Source of the DNA: CBFHSF01 sp965658445
GTDB taxonomy: Bacteria > Bacteroidota > Bacteroidia > Flavobacteriales > Schleiferiaceae
DNA length: 64,000 bases
Assembly (NCBI GenBank): GCA_965658445.1
Contig: CBFHSF010000002.1
Coordinates: 1-64,000 of the forward strand
Reading direction: 5' to 3'
Notes under the pieces: generated by a model
Told to the model about the DNA's origin: nothing
Seen by the model: the letters and a program-made list of their open reading frames with translations, nothing else
The model's database searches: none
Translations under genes and position numbers: made by a program
Shown here: one piece after another, positions 26,375 through 34,789 of the stretch
Position numbering within the stretch: the first letter of the stretch is position 1
Layout of the letters: each line of letters begins with the position of its first letter

Positions 26375-27835
26375 CTAAATCCGTTTTTCATATTCGCCAC
26401 GTTTTGGGTTGTCGAACAAATCCCTATTACTTATGAAATACTTAAATGTTCGTTCAGCCATTCCTGAACTTTCGGCAACCGCAACGCCCTCACTTGTTGT
26501 AAAGGTTTCGGGTAACTCATTATAAAGGTTCTGTTTGTCAGTTGGTAGCTTATCCAACGGACTCGAGTTGTTTACAATAGAATGTACCTTTATGGCTGTT
26601 CTTTTAAAGTATTCAACCAACTTTAGAGCTCCTTCCAAGGCTTCTATACCAACCGCTCGTTTATTGTCCTCATTGCAGGCGAATCGCATCATTTGGAGTA
26701 TTAAAGCCAACCGAACAGCATACATTTCTATTTTGGCGTTTATTCCGCTTAAGGCTTCATTCTCGGCATGATTGCTCTGATCGGTTAATTCTCTTTGCCA
26801 TTCAAATAAAAGTTGCTTTGCGCAGGGGGTAAATTGCAATACTTCGGGCTGTGGACCGTCCATTTCGTCTTGGAGGGATGACAAATCCAACAGACTAGAG
26901 ATAATGGTATGCCATTTCTCAGATATTATGGGATTTAATTCTTGATCACTCCAATACGGTTTTTTCAAGTTTTCAGGGGCCACAAATAGTAGCCTGTCTA
27001 GAAAACCATTTTCGGTTCGATTGTCCGCCAATTCATTTAACACTTTCGGCTGTATGGTCCCTATTACTGAAATGAAAGGTTTTGTTATAAAAATAGGATC
27101 GGTCGTTTTTCGATTTATCCGTATGGATTTACCACTCCATACGCTCAACCAAAATTGCTCCTCACTCCCTTTGTTGTATCGGTTAAAATTCTTAAACCAA
27201 GTTGCCAGCTCATCGGCATAAACTCCGATACCTCTTTTATTGAATTTATGTACATCTGTCAGGGCTTCGGGTGTAAAGTCTGTAACTAAATGTTGCTCCC
27301 AATTTGGCTTTATAGGGTCGCTATAACCTTGTTGTTCCCTTTCCTTTTTGCTCAGTGCAGAAATAGTATCATATTCTTTTTTCTCGTTTTGATACTTCTG
27401 AAATTTTAGTTTATCCCGTTGCTCGATAGGTTGTAAAGCAAAACTAACAGGATGGCTTTTATTGGTTCCTGCACGTCCAACAATGGATAAATACAAAACA
27501 GCGCTTTCCTGCCAACCGCTCTTTATCTCAACCTTATGGGTGTTACCTATGGAAACAGAAACAGCATATAAGAGGGAGGCTCCGATAAAATCAATCGGGA
27601 AATTCAAACTTTGGTTGGTGTTGGTAATGATTTCTTGTACGGCCGTAGGAAATACTTCAACAGGGAAGGGATTTCGTTTTGATTCAAATTCCCTTTTGAT
27701 TTTATCAATATGCCTTGTAAAGGTTTCAGGTTGCTGCAGGGCATCAAACTGTGGGTTTAGAGTTACCGGTTCGGAACTATTTTGAGTATCTTTAAGGGAG
27801 TTATTTTCGAGGGTCGTTCTGTGGTTATTTTCCAT
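26375..27835 (-). CDS. DUF3987 (YfjI-like) primase-helicase-like ATPase of the element
   Basis: 486 residues. The DUF3987 region spans about 35-430: NPFPVEVFPTAVQEIITNT, IVGRAGTNKSHPVSFAL with a modified Walker A (GRAGTNKS), GIGVYADELATWFKNFNRY as the Walker B-like segment, PFISVIGTIQPKVLNELAD, NGFLDRLLFVAPE. The family is thought to be a replicative ATPase of plasmids, phages and integrated elements. The start ATG overlaps the end of the HTH gene by 11 bases, so they are coupled. It precedes the zinc-finger protein, its usual partner. Confidence 0.88.
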   Translation of the reverse strand: MENNHRTTLENNSLKDTQNSSEPVTLNPQFDALQQPETFTRHIDKIKREFESKRNPFPVEVFPTAVQEIITNTNQSLNFPIDFIGASLLYAVSVSIGNTHKVEIKSGWQESAVLYLSIVGRAGTNKSHPVSFALQPIEQRDKLKFQKYQNEKKEYDTISALSKKEREQQGYSDPIKPNWEQHLVTDFTPEALTDVHKFNKRGIGVYADELATWFKNFNRYNKGSEEQFWLSVWSGKSIRINRKTTDPIFITKPFISVIGTIQPKVLNELADNRTENGFLDRLLFVAPENLKKPYWSDQELNPIISEKWHTIISSLLDLSSLQDEMDGPQPEVLQFTPCAKQLLFEWQRELTDQSNHAENEALSGINAKIEMYAVRLALILQMMRFACNEDNKRAVGIEALEGALKLVEYFKRTAIKVHSIVNNSSPLDKLPTDKQNLYNELPETFTTSEGVAVAESSGMAERTFKYFISNRDLFDNPKRGEYEKRI

Positions 27836-28187
27836 GGTTTGACCCTTTTTTTCTGTTTACAAAATACTCTTGCGCTTCCTGTTCAATCTTAGCGTTTGAC
27901 TTTGTACTACCTTCCTTTATCCATTCAATTAAAATTTGCTTATTGAAGTATAAACGTTTGCCGCGCTTACAAACTCCTGGGATTTCACCTTTAGAATGCT
28001 TGGAATAGAGGGTTGGGACTGAAAGGTGTAATAAGGCGGCCGCCCCTTGAATTGTTAAGAGTTGTTCAAGCTGTTCGGTGGTTGGGTTGTTGTTCTTTAC
28101 TGCATTAAGAATGTTTACAGTAACACGCTCCGAAATATCAGTTATGAGTTTTTCGGGGTCAATAGGACTTAATACTACGTTGTGCAT
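27825..28187 (-). CDS. Excisionase-type helix-turn-helix protein
   Basis: 120 residues. A MerR/Xis-like winged helix at about 43-95: LLTIQGAAALLHLSVPTLYS, then GEIPGVCKRGKRLYFNKQIL and IEWIKEG, the standard layout of HTH_17 excisionases. Lys-rich tail. Likely a DNA-binding factor that directs excision by the nearby integrase or controls the replication module. It overlaps the DUF3987 gene by 11 bases. Confidence 0.88.
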   Translation of the reverse strand: MHNVVLSPIDPEKLITDISERVTVNILNAVKNNNPTTEQLEQLLTIQGAAALLHLSVPTLYSKHSKGEIPGVCKRGKRLYFNKQILIEWIKEGSTKSNAKIEQEAQEYFVNRKKGSNHGK

Positions 28188-28258
28188 AATGATGGTTTTT
28201 AATTATCCATCAAATATGAACAGGGAATTTTGTGGGGATTTCTAGGGAATTTTCCTTG

Positions 28259-29569
28259 CTAATCCCCAATTAACCCTTTCTCTTTTAAACATTGTTCGGT
28301 TACTACCCAGTTGTTGGATAACCTTCTTACGGCATTTAACCAGTCTTTTGATATGTTTTGTAAGTCAGTGGATTTGTTTAAGTCGTATTTTGAAACAGTC
28401 CTTACCGCTCTATAAAATCCATCGGCAGTCTTATCATAAGAGCTAAAAAGGGCTGAGTCTTCTTTAATTTGTTTTGCATTCAAACCGCCATCGGTTCTAT
28501 TAACAGGAATCTGCTTACCTTCTGAGTATAAATCGAAGATATAAGCTAATGCGTATTCTTTAGCTATAAATTTTATCGAACCTGACTTTTCGCTTTGCTG
28601 ATCAGGTAAGGCTTGTTCACATTTATCAAAATCTGCGAATAGCTCAGGGTATCTGTTGATTTGTTCCTCGACCTTACTTACAATACCTGAATAGTATCCA
28701 AAGTCCCTTATAACCTTATGCGATAAAATGAAAGGATAATTATATTTCACATAGCTCCATCCCTGATGTGTACCGATGTGATTAATGTGAAAAAAGTTTG
28801 AGCGGATGTCTGTTACATATTTTTTTGCATTCGTGCCATAAAGAGTGTCCGTTGAGATTTTGTGTTCTGATTCGAAAAACAGCTCTCCTTCTTTGTAGGA
28901 ATCAACGTATGTATCAAGATACTCCCTGCCGTTTATTTTAGTTTCTGTTTTTGTATCCATATTCCTACCCTCTAACTCTGATGAGGTGAAAATCACACAC
29001 AATTCAGGGGTGTAGACTTTTACAGAACCAGAACCTACATTAAAAGCTATGTATCCATGATCATTGATATTTCTTTGAAAGCTCTTATAGTTCCCACTGT
29101 TTTGCACTTCTTTGTTTTCAAAACGGGTGAGCCAAAATCGCGTGTCTTTGTTGACCTCAACTGAATGATTTGTTTCCGTGCTCTTTGGTTGCAATAGCCT
29201 ATTTTTTTCCTGAATCAAAAACTCCAACCATTTTGCACGAGTGTATGTAGTTTCGATACTTGTCATTATTTCGGAACTCTCATTACATTCAGCTATAAAT
29301 TTTTGATAATCACAAAGAAAATTGTGGATGTATTCACCTTCAAAAAAATTGTCCTCATCAAAGACGCTACTATCAAAATGATAACTCGTAAAAGGCCAGC
29401 CGCTATCAAGAATATTCGACATTCTATAGATTTCATTGTCGAGTACTTTTAAAGTATTTTCTGTACTGAAATACTTTGTCCTACCAAGGGTTTCAAATTT
29501 CCACATCTCTAGATTTAATCTAGATTTGAAATATTCCTTGAAAAGGTTAAACTCATCTTGATTTCTCAT
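28259..29569 (-). CDS. Element protein of unknown function between integrase and excisionase
   Basis: 436 residues, no signal peptide or membrane segment. Mixed alpha/beta composition; the C-terminal part (YRAVRTVSKYDLNKSTDLQ, then WLNAVRRLSNNWVVTEQCLK) recalls a short C-terminal module found in hypothetical proteins beside integrases of Bacteroidota elements. No catalytic motif recognised. It lies 57 bases after the integrase gene and 71 bases before the HTH gene, so it could be a regulator, an anti-restriction factor or a defence gene. I cannot choose. Confidence 0.75.
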   Translation of the reverse strand: MRNQDEFNLFKEYFKSRLNLEMWKFETLGRTKYFSTENTLKVLDNEIYRMSNILDSGWPFTSYHFDSSVFDEDNFFEGEYIHNFLCDYQKFIAECNESSEIMTSIETTYTRAKWLEFLIQEKNRLLQPKSTETNHSVEVNKDTRFWLTRFENKEVQNSGNYKSFQRNINDHGYIAFNVGSGSVKVYTPELCVIFTSSELEGRNMDTKTETKINGREYLDTYVDSYKEGELFFESEHKISTDTLYGTNAKKYVTDIRSNFFHINHIGTHQGWSYVKYNYPFILSHKVIRDFGYYSGIVSKVEEQINRYPELFADFDKCEQALPDQQSEKSGSIKFIAKEYALAYIFDLYSEGKQIPVNRTDGGLNAKQIKEDSALFSSYDKTADGFYRAVRTVSKYDLNKSTDLQNISKDWLNAVRRLSNNWVVTEQCLKEKGLIGD

Positions 29570-29625
29570 TTATTCCCCATTAAGAGTTAATTCAATTCTC
29601 TCTCAAATATTGGGTCATAATTCGA

Positions 29626-30882
29626 TTAATCAAAATCCATTATTTGATTCGCAAAATCTTTTTTGGTAGAATTATCAAATCCTGCAAAATAATTTTGAGT
29701 GGTCTTGATATTCCCATGGCCTAGACTTTCTTGCAGCAATTCCATAGAAGCACCTTTTCTAATGGACGTTGTGGCAAAACTATGTCGGGCCCAGTAGGGG
29801 GAGATTTCTTTTGGGAGGTCATTCGCTACACATAGTTTTTTAAGGTGTTGACCTAAGAATCGATTAAAATTTTTAATCTTTTTGTGCTGTTGTTCGGGGG
29901 TATCTCCCTCGGAGATAATACTAAAAACAAAATCGTTGGAGTTGCTACTTTGCTTCTTATATTTTTCGATAACATTTAACGAAAAATCATTTAGATAGAC
30001 AACTATAGGCTTCAGGTTTGCCTTGGAGGTCTTTAAAGTCTTGGCTCGGTAAAAGTAGATCTTATCTCCATCAATATCTCGGTTGCGAAGCTGTGCTATA
30101 TCTTTAGTATTAATACCATTACACGCATATGAAAAAAACCAAAAATCTTTAGCTCTTTGCTGCTCTTGAGTGTCGGGAGTAGAATTATATAAGATTTTTA
30201 GCTGATCCGTTGATAGAGCTTTTTTTACTCCTCGTGAGGCAGGAACCTGGTATTTTCGCTTACCAAATGGATAATGAGTTCGTTCGATTTCATTTTCTGC
30301 AATGGCATCATTAAAAAGAGTTCGCAACGCTCTTAAATACATACTCACTGTCGTCAGACTTTTATTTGTTGTATTAACCATAAAATACTCATAATCACTC
30401 AGCCAATCAGGCGTGATGTCGTAAAATGTTAATTGACCGTAGTCTTGATTTTTTATGGTTGAGCTGAATTTAATCAATGACTTCTGGCTCAGTTCATAGT
30501 TACTCGCAGTTCCAATACGGTCATGACTTCTCAGTGCATGAATCTTTTGCTCGTAGTTGTATTTAAGATTAACCCCATCTCCTTTTTTTCGATAGAGACG
30601 TTTTTCAAATTGATCGAAGGAAAATGGATTTAGTTTGGAGGCGACCTCATTAGCCCTATTTTCCATTGCTTGCAATTTCAACCGGATTTGTCTGTATTCT
30701 GAACGAGGCTTCGTTGTTTTCCAGATACTTTTGAATTCTTTTTCAATGAACTCAAATTGGGTTGAATACATTTTTTGTTTCTGAGTTACTGAGTCATAAA
30801 CACGTAACTTCACAGGAAACTTTCCGCTAGCTTTAGCTCTCCTAAGATCAAGGTAGACGGAAATAGAATATGCTGATGTCAT
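29626..30882 (-). CDS. Tyrosine recombinase (integrase) of the element
   Basis: 418 residues from the ATG at 30882, chosen because it begins MTSAYSISVYLDLRRAK, the standard start of Bacteroidota integrases; an upstream ATG would add 19 poor residues. SAM-like core-binding domain at about 95-195, catalytic domain after it with ARHSFAT (Arg and His of box II) and LGHGNIKTTQNYFAG (His and the nucleophile Tyr). Box I reads YACNGINTKDIAQL, with Asn where many relatives have the catalytic Arg. It lies 151 bases from the right direct repeat, so it should catalyse integration at tRNA-Pro(TGG). Confidence 0.93.
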   Translation of the reverse strand: MTSAYSISVYLDLRRAKASGKFPVKLRVYDSVTQKQKMYSTQFEFIEKEFKSIWKTTKPRSEYRQIRLKLQAMENRANEVASKLNPFSFDQFEKRLYRKKGDGVNLKYNYEQKIHALRSHDRIGTASNYELSQKSLIKFSSTIKNQDYGQLTFYDITPDWLSDYEYFMVNTTNKSLTTVSMYLRALRTLFNDAIAENEIERTHYPFGKRKYQVPASRGVKKALSTDQLKILYNSTPDTQEQQRAKDFWFFSYACNGINTKDIAQLRNRDIDGDKIYFYRAKTLKTSKANLKPIVVYLNDFSLNVIEKYKKQSSNSNDFVFSIISEGDTPEQQHKKIKNFNRFLGQHLKKLCVANDLPKEISPYWARHSFATTSIRKGASMELLQESLGHGNIKTTQNYFAGFDNSTKKDFANQIMDFD

Positions 30883-31033
30883 TCCATTGTTTTTATTAGT
30901 TGCATAAGATTTGCATAAAATTACACAAAACAACAACACAAAAAACCATTATCACCAACAACTAAAACTTAACAATAATGAAGAAAAACAAAGAATCGCA
31001 AAAGAAAACAATAGTAACACAAATAATCAAAAT

Positions 31034-31085
31034 CTGCTTTGGGAGCAGGAGGTCGCAGGTTCGAATCCTGCCACCCCGACAACAA
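31034..31085 (+). repeat. attR: right 52-bp direct repeat, tRNA-Pro 3' half
   Basis: Exact copy of 15476-15527. It is a tRNA fragment without the 5' half, so it is not a functional tRNA gene. Confidence 0.93.
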
Positions 31086-31119
31086 AAAGCCTTGCAACGA
31101 AAGTTGTGAGGCTTTTTTT
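31085..31119 (+). terminator. Original terminator of tRNA-Pro(TGG), displaced by the element
   Basis: AAAAGCCTTGCAAC-GAAA-GTTGTGAGGCTTTTTTT directly after the attR copy. Before integration it would have followed the intact tRNA. Confidence 0.85.
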
Positions 31120-31159
31120 GTACCCTTACGACTCAAACTTGTTTGAAGGAGTAAGGGGA

Positions 31160-31411
31160 CGAAAAAAGCACCACGAACGAAGTGAGTGGAAGGCTTTTGT
31201 TGTCTATCCCCAAACCAGGAAAACGCGAACGAAGTGAGCGTAATCCTGCCACCAAATCTATTCTATTTAAAGAACGAAAAAAGCCTGATCCGCGAAGCGG
31301 AGTCAAGGCTTTTTGTTGTCGAACCTCCCATTCAGGATCACGCGAACGAAGTGAGCGTAATCCTGCCACATATATCGGGCAACGGGCATCGGGCATCAGG
31401 CAACGGGCATC
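31160..31411. repeat. Repeat-rich region: hairpins with loop GAACGAAGTGA, tRNA-Pro-end-like copies, short GGGCATC repeats
   Basis: The 11-base loop GAACGAAGTGA occurs three times, at 31175-31185, 31227-31237 and 31344-31354, each closed by a short stem (CCAC/GTGG, then ACGC/GCGT twice). The last two are followed by TAATCCTGCCAC, matching the T-arm and acceptor strand of tRNA-Pro, and preceded by CAGGA, so each forms an enlarged T-arm (31215-31253 and 31332-31369). Further hairpins AAAAAAGCCT...AGGCTTTTT lie between. Bases 31377-31411 hold GGGCATC/GGCAACG short repeats. No gene is seen in this stretch. Confidence 0.75.
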
Positions 31412-31476
31412 AGGAAAATAGAAGGAATGAGGAATTTGGAAAACCCCACCTCCTCCCTATTCCCTATCTTTAACTC

Positions 31477-32550
31477 ATGATTCTCATTTCAGCGTTATCC
31501 CTAGTTATTGGGCTTTTGTACCTCGCGTGGTTCCGTTCTAAGGACCTTTACGAACCCGAACCGTGGTTACCCATGATCATTGCAATGTTGGCCGGAGGAG
31601 CCTTATCGGTTTTCTTTTCTTTATTCATTTACAACTTTGTGCCCCTAGAGCAAAACTTCATAGATGCGTTTGGCGTAGGGTTGATTGAAGAATTTGGAAA
31701 GGGATTGGCCTTTGTCATACTACTCCCCTATTTAAAAAAAGAAATGAATGAGTTGGTAGACGGTGTGATCTACATGAGCTCTGTAGCCCTGGGCTTTGCC
31801 GTTATAGAAAATGTATTCTACGCCATTAGTTCAGACTCTCCCTACCAGCTGTTGGCTATGAGAGCGTTGACCTCAACCATAGGGCATATTTCATTTTCTG
31901 CCTTTATGGGAGCGGCGGTGGTCATTCACTTGCGCGAAGCCAAAAACTACATAGGCATTTTGTGGAGTTATCTTTTCGCAAGCACCCTTCATGGTCTGTA
32001 CGATGCCGTGCTGTTTGAAGTTCAATTGAATATTTTCTTTAGCGTGATATACATCGGAGGAGCCATCGTTCAATACAACATCCTGAAGCTCCTATTGAGT
32101 TACAGCTTATATAGACCGCCCTTTGATGCGAGATTTTTTATCCCCTCACCATCACCGACAATCCCCACCTGTCCCCATTGCGGAAACGAGAAAAATCTTC
32201 GAACGGGAGTCTTTGTAAAAATTGAAAAAACCACCTGTCCTAATTGCGGGAGGACGTCCTTGGATTCAAAATCTACACGCAAGGCATTTTCGTATTTCCG
32301 CCCTTTGTACAAGTGGAATCAGATTCTCAAGAGAAGCAAAGGGAAGGGCAATATACCGCTCAATGATTTGGGAACCATTTACTTTAAGCTCAAAGGAGAT
32401 TTCTTGGTGTTTGAGGAAAGTGAATTCAAGCCCTGGGTTTTTCAGCAAAACGTTCACGACAGAAATCAATTGATTCTGCATAGATTCTACCAGCCCATTA
32501 CCAAGATGATGGGTTTTGAGAAAATTGTAGAAAGGGAATATCAGGAGTGA
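31477..32550 (+). CDS. prsW: PrsW-family glutamic-type intramembrane protease with C-terminal zinc ribbon
   Basis: 357 residues. Residues 1-210 hold seven or eight membrane segments with the PrsW motifs: EPEPW after the first segment, LIEEFGKGL (EExxK) near 65, GFAVIENVFY (ExxEN-type) near 108, TIGHISFSAF and STLHGLYDAV with the conserved His residues. The C-terminal 120 residues are soluble and carry CPHCGNEKNL ... CPNCGRTSLD, two CxxC pairs that make a zinc ribbon. PrsW of Bacillus cleaves an anti-sigma factor; the substrate here is unknown. The stop codon abuts the stop of the converging hydrolase gene with no spacer. Confidence 0.88.
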   Translation: MILISALSLVIGLLYLAWFRSKDLYEPEPWLPMIIAMLAGGALSVFFSLFIYNFVPLEQNFIDAFGVGLIEEFGKGLAFVILLPYLKKEMNELVDGVIYMSSVALGFAVIENVFYAISSDSPYQLLAMRALTSTIGHISFSAFMGAAVVIHLREAKNYIGILWSYLFASTLHGLYDAVLFEVQLNIFFSVIYIGGAIVQYNILKLLLSYSLYRPPFDARFFIPSPSPTIPTCPHCGNEKNLRTGVFVKIEKTTCPNCGRTSLDSKSTRKAFSYFRPLYKWNQILKRSKGKGNIPLNDLGTIYFKLKGDFLVFEESEFKPWVFQQNVHDRNQLILHRFYQPITKMMGFEKIVEREYQE

Positions 32551-33372
32551 TTACTCGGCAGTGGAAACGTTCGCACTTTGGGCCGCATTCATTTCGGCGG
32601 AAGCCAATAAGTAATTGACAGCAATGGGATTGAAATCGTTGGGGCGTTCCACGTTTACCACGTGACCACATTCTGGAATGACCTCCAAGGTCGCCAACTC
32701 GTGATCTTCTACCAATTTTTGAATACTGGGCAAAAACATGTGATCCTCCTCACCCATGATGTAAAGGGATTTGTGCTGACCTTGATTTATCCGAAAATAC
32801 TTGAGGAGTGGATTGACTTCAGATACCAAGGTAAACCAACGCTTAAATTCCTTTTGATAGAGCTTCTTGGCCTCTCGAACAAAAAGGTTTCTACTCTCTT
32901 TGTGCGTCTTTTTGGGCATGATAATAAAGGCAAACAGCTTGTAGAGCAATAGGTAGGGAATCACGGATTTTAGCGCAGCTCCTACTCTCATGAGAACCTG
33001 ACCTCTCAAATTGAGCTTCATAACAGCTCCCCCCATTACCATCTTCTGAACTTTCTGAGGGTAACGCTCGGCGATCTCTCTGATGATGATGGTACCCAAT
33101 GAGATTCCCACAAAATGGGAACTCTTGATCTTGAGGTGGTCAATAACCTCTACAATTTCGTCACCAATGGTATCGAAGTTATACCTCTTGAGTTTTTCGT
33201 ACACTCCTCCTTTGGACTTACCATGACCGCGCAAGTCTATCATTAGCACATTAAAATGAGCCTGAAACGCGCGAATCTGTTTGTACCAGATGGTGCTGCT
33301 ACCTCCGGCGCCGTGGACAAAAGTGACCCATGGACTATCGGGTTTGCAGGGGTAGGTCGTGTAATGGAGCAT
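32551..33372 (-). CDS. Alpha/beta-hydrolase
   Basis: 273 residues from the ATG at 33372 (MLHYTTYP); the reading can be extended upstream, but the added residues do not fit the family. VTFVHGAGGSSTIWYKQ gives the oxyanion HG, DLRGHGKS follows, the nucleophile Ser is in GISLGT, the acid in GEEDHMF and the His in CGHVVNVERP. Catalytic triad complete. Substrate not evident; similar proteins are esterases, C-C hydrolases or haloperoxidase-like enzymes. Single gene. Confidence 0.85.
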   Translation of the reverse strand: MLHYTTYPCKPDSPWVTFVHGAGGSSTIWYKQIRAFQAHFNVLMIDLRGHGKSKGGVYEKLKRYNFDTIGDEIVEVIDHLKIKSSHFVGISLGTIIIREIAERYPQKVQKMVMGGAVMKLNLRGQVLMRVGAALKSVIPYLLLYKLFAFIIMPKKTHKESRNLFVREAKKLYQKEFKRWFTLVSEVNPLLKYFRINQGQHKSLYIMGEEDHMFLPSIQKLVEDHELATLEVIPECGHVVNVERPNDFNPIAVNYLLASAEMNAAQSANVSTAE

Positions 33373-33449
33373 ATAGTGTAAACCCCCAAACGGGGAACTT
33401 GTTTGGCACAAAAGTACCCAAAATCTCGGGGACAGAAAATTCAATGCCA

Positions 33450-33480
33450 TTTGGCTCTTATTCCCAAGGCGTTATATTTG
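33450..33480 (+). promoter_or_regulatory. Promoter of the Nramp-like transporter gene
   Basis: TTTG at 33450-33453, 19-base spacer, TATATTTG at 33473-33480: a full match to the Bacteroidota consensus. Confidence 0.75.
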
Positions 33481-33514
33481 AATTTGCCAAAACAAACTAC
33501 AATTCCAAATCGCG

Positions 33515-34789
33515 TTGAAAAACTCATCTAAATTCAAGGCCCTTGGGCCCGGAATTCTCTTTGCTAGCACGGCCATTGGCGTTTCCCACCTCGTTCAGAG
33601 CACCCAGGCGGGAGCTCAATATGGGTGGGGATTACTCTGGGCAGTTCTATTAGCAAACCTCCTCAAATATCCCTTTTTTGAATACGGAACGAGGTACACG
33701 AGCTCCACGGGAAAGTCCACCATAGAAGGGTACAGAACCCTAGGAAAAACACCTTTGAGGATTTATCTCGTGGTGGCGGTGATTTCTATGGGGTTTGTGA
33801 CGGCTGCGGTTGGATTTGTAACCGCGGGTTTTATGCAAAACCTTTTGGGTATTGATTGGCCCATACTGGCCCCCATACTACTCTTTGTCTTTTGTGGAGC
33901 ACTTCTGGTTTCTGGCAAATACCAAACATTGGACAGACTGATCAAGGTCTTGGGAATGGTCTTAGTCATTACCACGCTCATCACATTTGTTGCTGTCTTA
34001 TTCAAAGGACCTCAGGGATCCATTGACTCCAGTAAAGCCTTTGAATTCCCCACCTCAGGAATAGGCGTCTTCTTTTTACTCGCGCTGATGGGTTGGATGC
34101 CCACAGCGGTAGACATCAGTGCTTGGAGCAGTTTGTGGCTCTTGGAAAAACAAAAAACTTCAGGGGTGAAAATTTCTAAGAAAGACGCGCTCTTTGATTT
34201 TAACCTCGGGTACATCATAACTTCCGTCCTCGCCATTTGCTTTTTGATTTTGGGAGCCTATGTGATTTACGGAACGGACAATACCCTTCCCAATGGGGCG
34301 GCAGCCTTTGCCAATGGGGTGATTGGTTTGTACACAAATTCCTTGGGAGACTGGTCTTACGCAATGATTGCTGCTTGTGCCTTTTCCATTATGTTCAGTA
34401 CATGCATTACCGTAATTGATGGCTACGCCCGAGCGGTTAAGACGAGTATTGAAGTGTTGAAATCCAGAGATTCTGATTCCCATAAAAAACCGAAAGGCCT
34501 GTCGTATACCTTCTACATTGTATTGACGTCTTTGGCCGGGCTCTCTCTAATATTCTTCTTTTCCAATATACACTGGGGCATGAAGGGGTTGGTCAACGTG
34601 GCTACTACCACCTCTTTTTTGGTAGCGCCCATCATCGCCATTTACAACCACCGACTGGTCAATAAAAAGCGAATTGGAGAAGATACTCCCCCCACTTGGA
34701 TTCGCGTGATTAGTTATGCGGGACACGTTTTTTTATGGGGATTTACTGCGTATTTTTTGTGGGTGCAGTTTGAGAGGTGGGTATTTTAG
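33515..34789 (+). CDS. Nramp-related divalent metal transporter, atypical metal-site motifs
   Basis: 424 residues with about eleven membrane segments. TTG start at 33515, 35 bases after a clear promoter; no ATG precedes the conserved N-terminus. The fold is Nramp-like (LGPGILFASTAIGVSHLVQS in the first segment, LMGWMPTAVDISAW in the sixth). In classical Nramp the metal is bound by DPGN and MPH; here these read GPG and MPT, so the binding Asp, Asn and the Met-Pro-His pattern are altered. Such relatives may carry Mg2+ or another ion. Import by proton or other coupling is inferred. Confidence 0.85.
   Translation: MKNSSKFKALGPGILFASTAIGVSHLVQSTQAGAQYGWGLLWAVLLANLLKYPFFEYGTRYTSSTGKSTIEGYRTLGKTPLRIYLVVAVISMGFVTAAVGFVTAGFMQNLLGIDWPILAPILLFVFCGALLVSGKYQTLDRLIKVLGMVLVITTLITFVAVLFKGPQGSIDSSKAFEFPTSGIGVFFLLALMGWMPTAVDISAWSSLWLLEKQKTSGVKISKKDALFDFNLGYIITSVLAICFLILGAYVIYGTDNTLPNGAAAFANGVIGLYTNSLGDWSYAMIAACAFSIMFSTCITVIDGYARAVKTSIEVLKSRDSDSHKKPKGLSYTFYIVLTSLAGLSLIFFFSNIHWGMKGLVNVATTTSFLVAPIIAIYNHRLVNKKRIGEDTPPTWIRVISYAGHVFLWGFTAYFLWVQFERWVF

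Larger units (their letters stand above)
15476..31085. mobile_element. Integrated element of about 15.6 kb carrying an RHS polymorphic toxin operon
   Basis: Bounded by a perfect 52-bp direct repeat (15476-15527 and 31034-31085) that contains the 3' half of tRNA-Pro(TGG). Inside, all genes lie on the minus strand: tyrosine integrase next to the right repeat, an unknown protein, an excisionase-type HTH protein, DUF3987, a zinc-finger/primase-like protein, a small unknown protein, then the cargo operon (RHS toxin, lipoprotein, barrel protein, YD/T9SS protein) ending next to the tRNA. No relaxase or conjugation genes are visible, so it is an integrative element that may be mobilised in trans or by phage. 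The original tRNA terminator now lies beyond the right repeat. Confidence 0.93.

Noticed and set aside
31034..31080. Second tRNA-Pro gene
   Set aside because: Only the 3' half is present; it is the attachment-site copy of the element.
31377..31411. Short GGGCATC/GGCAACG direct repeats considered as a CRISPR remnant
   Set aside because: Units are about 8 bases, without spacers of constant length and without cas genes.
30911..31473. Overlapping frames in the attR/repeat region, some with repeated KRERSERNPAT-like segments
   Set aside because: The repeats in the peptides come from the DNA repeats around GAACGAAGTGA; no protein family resemblance.
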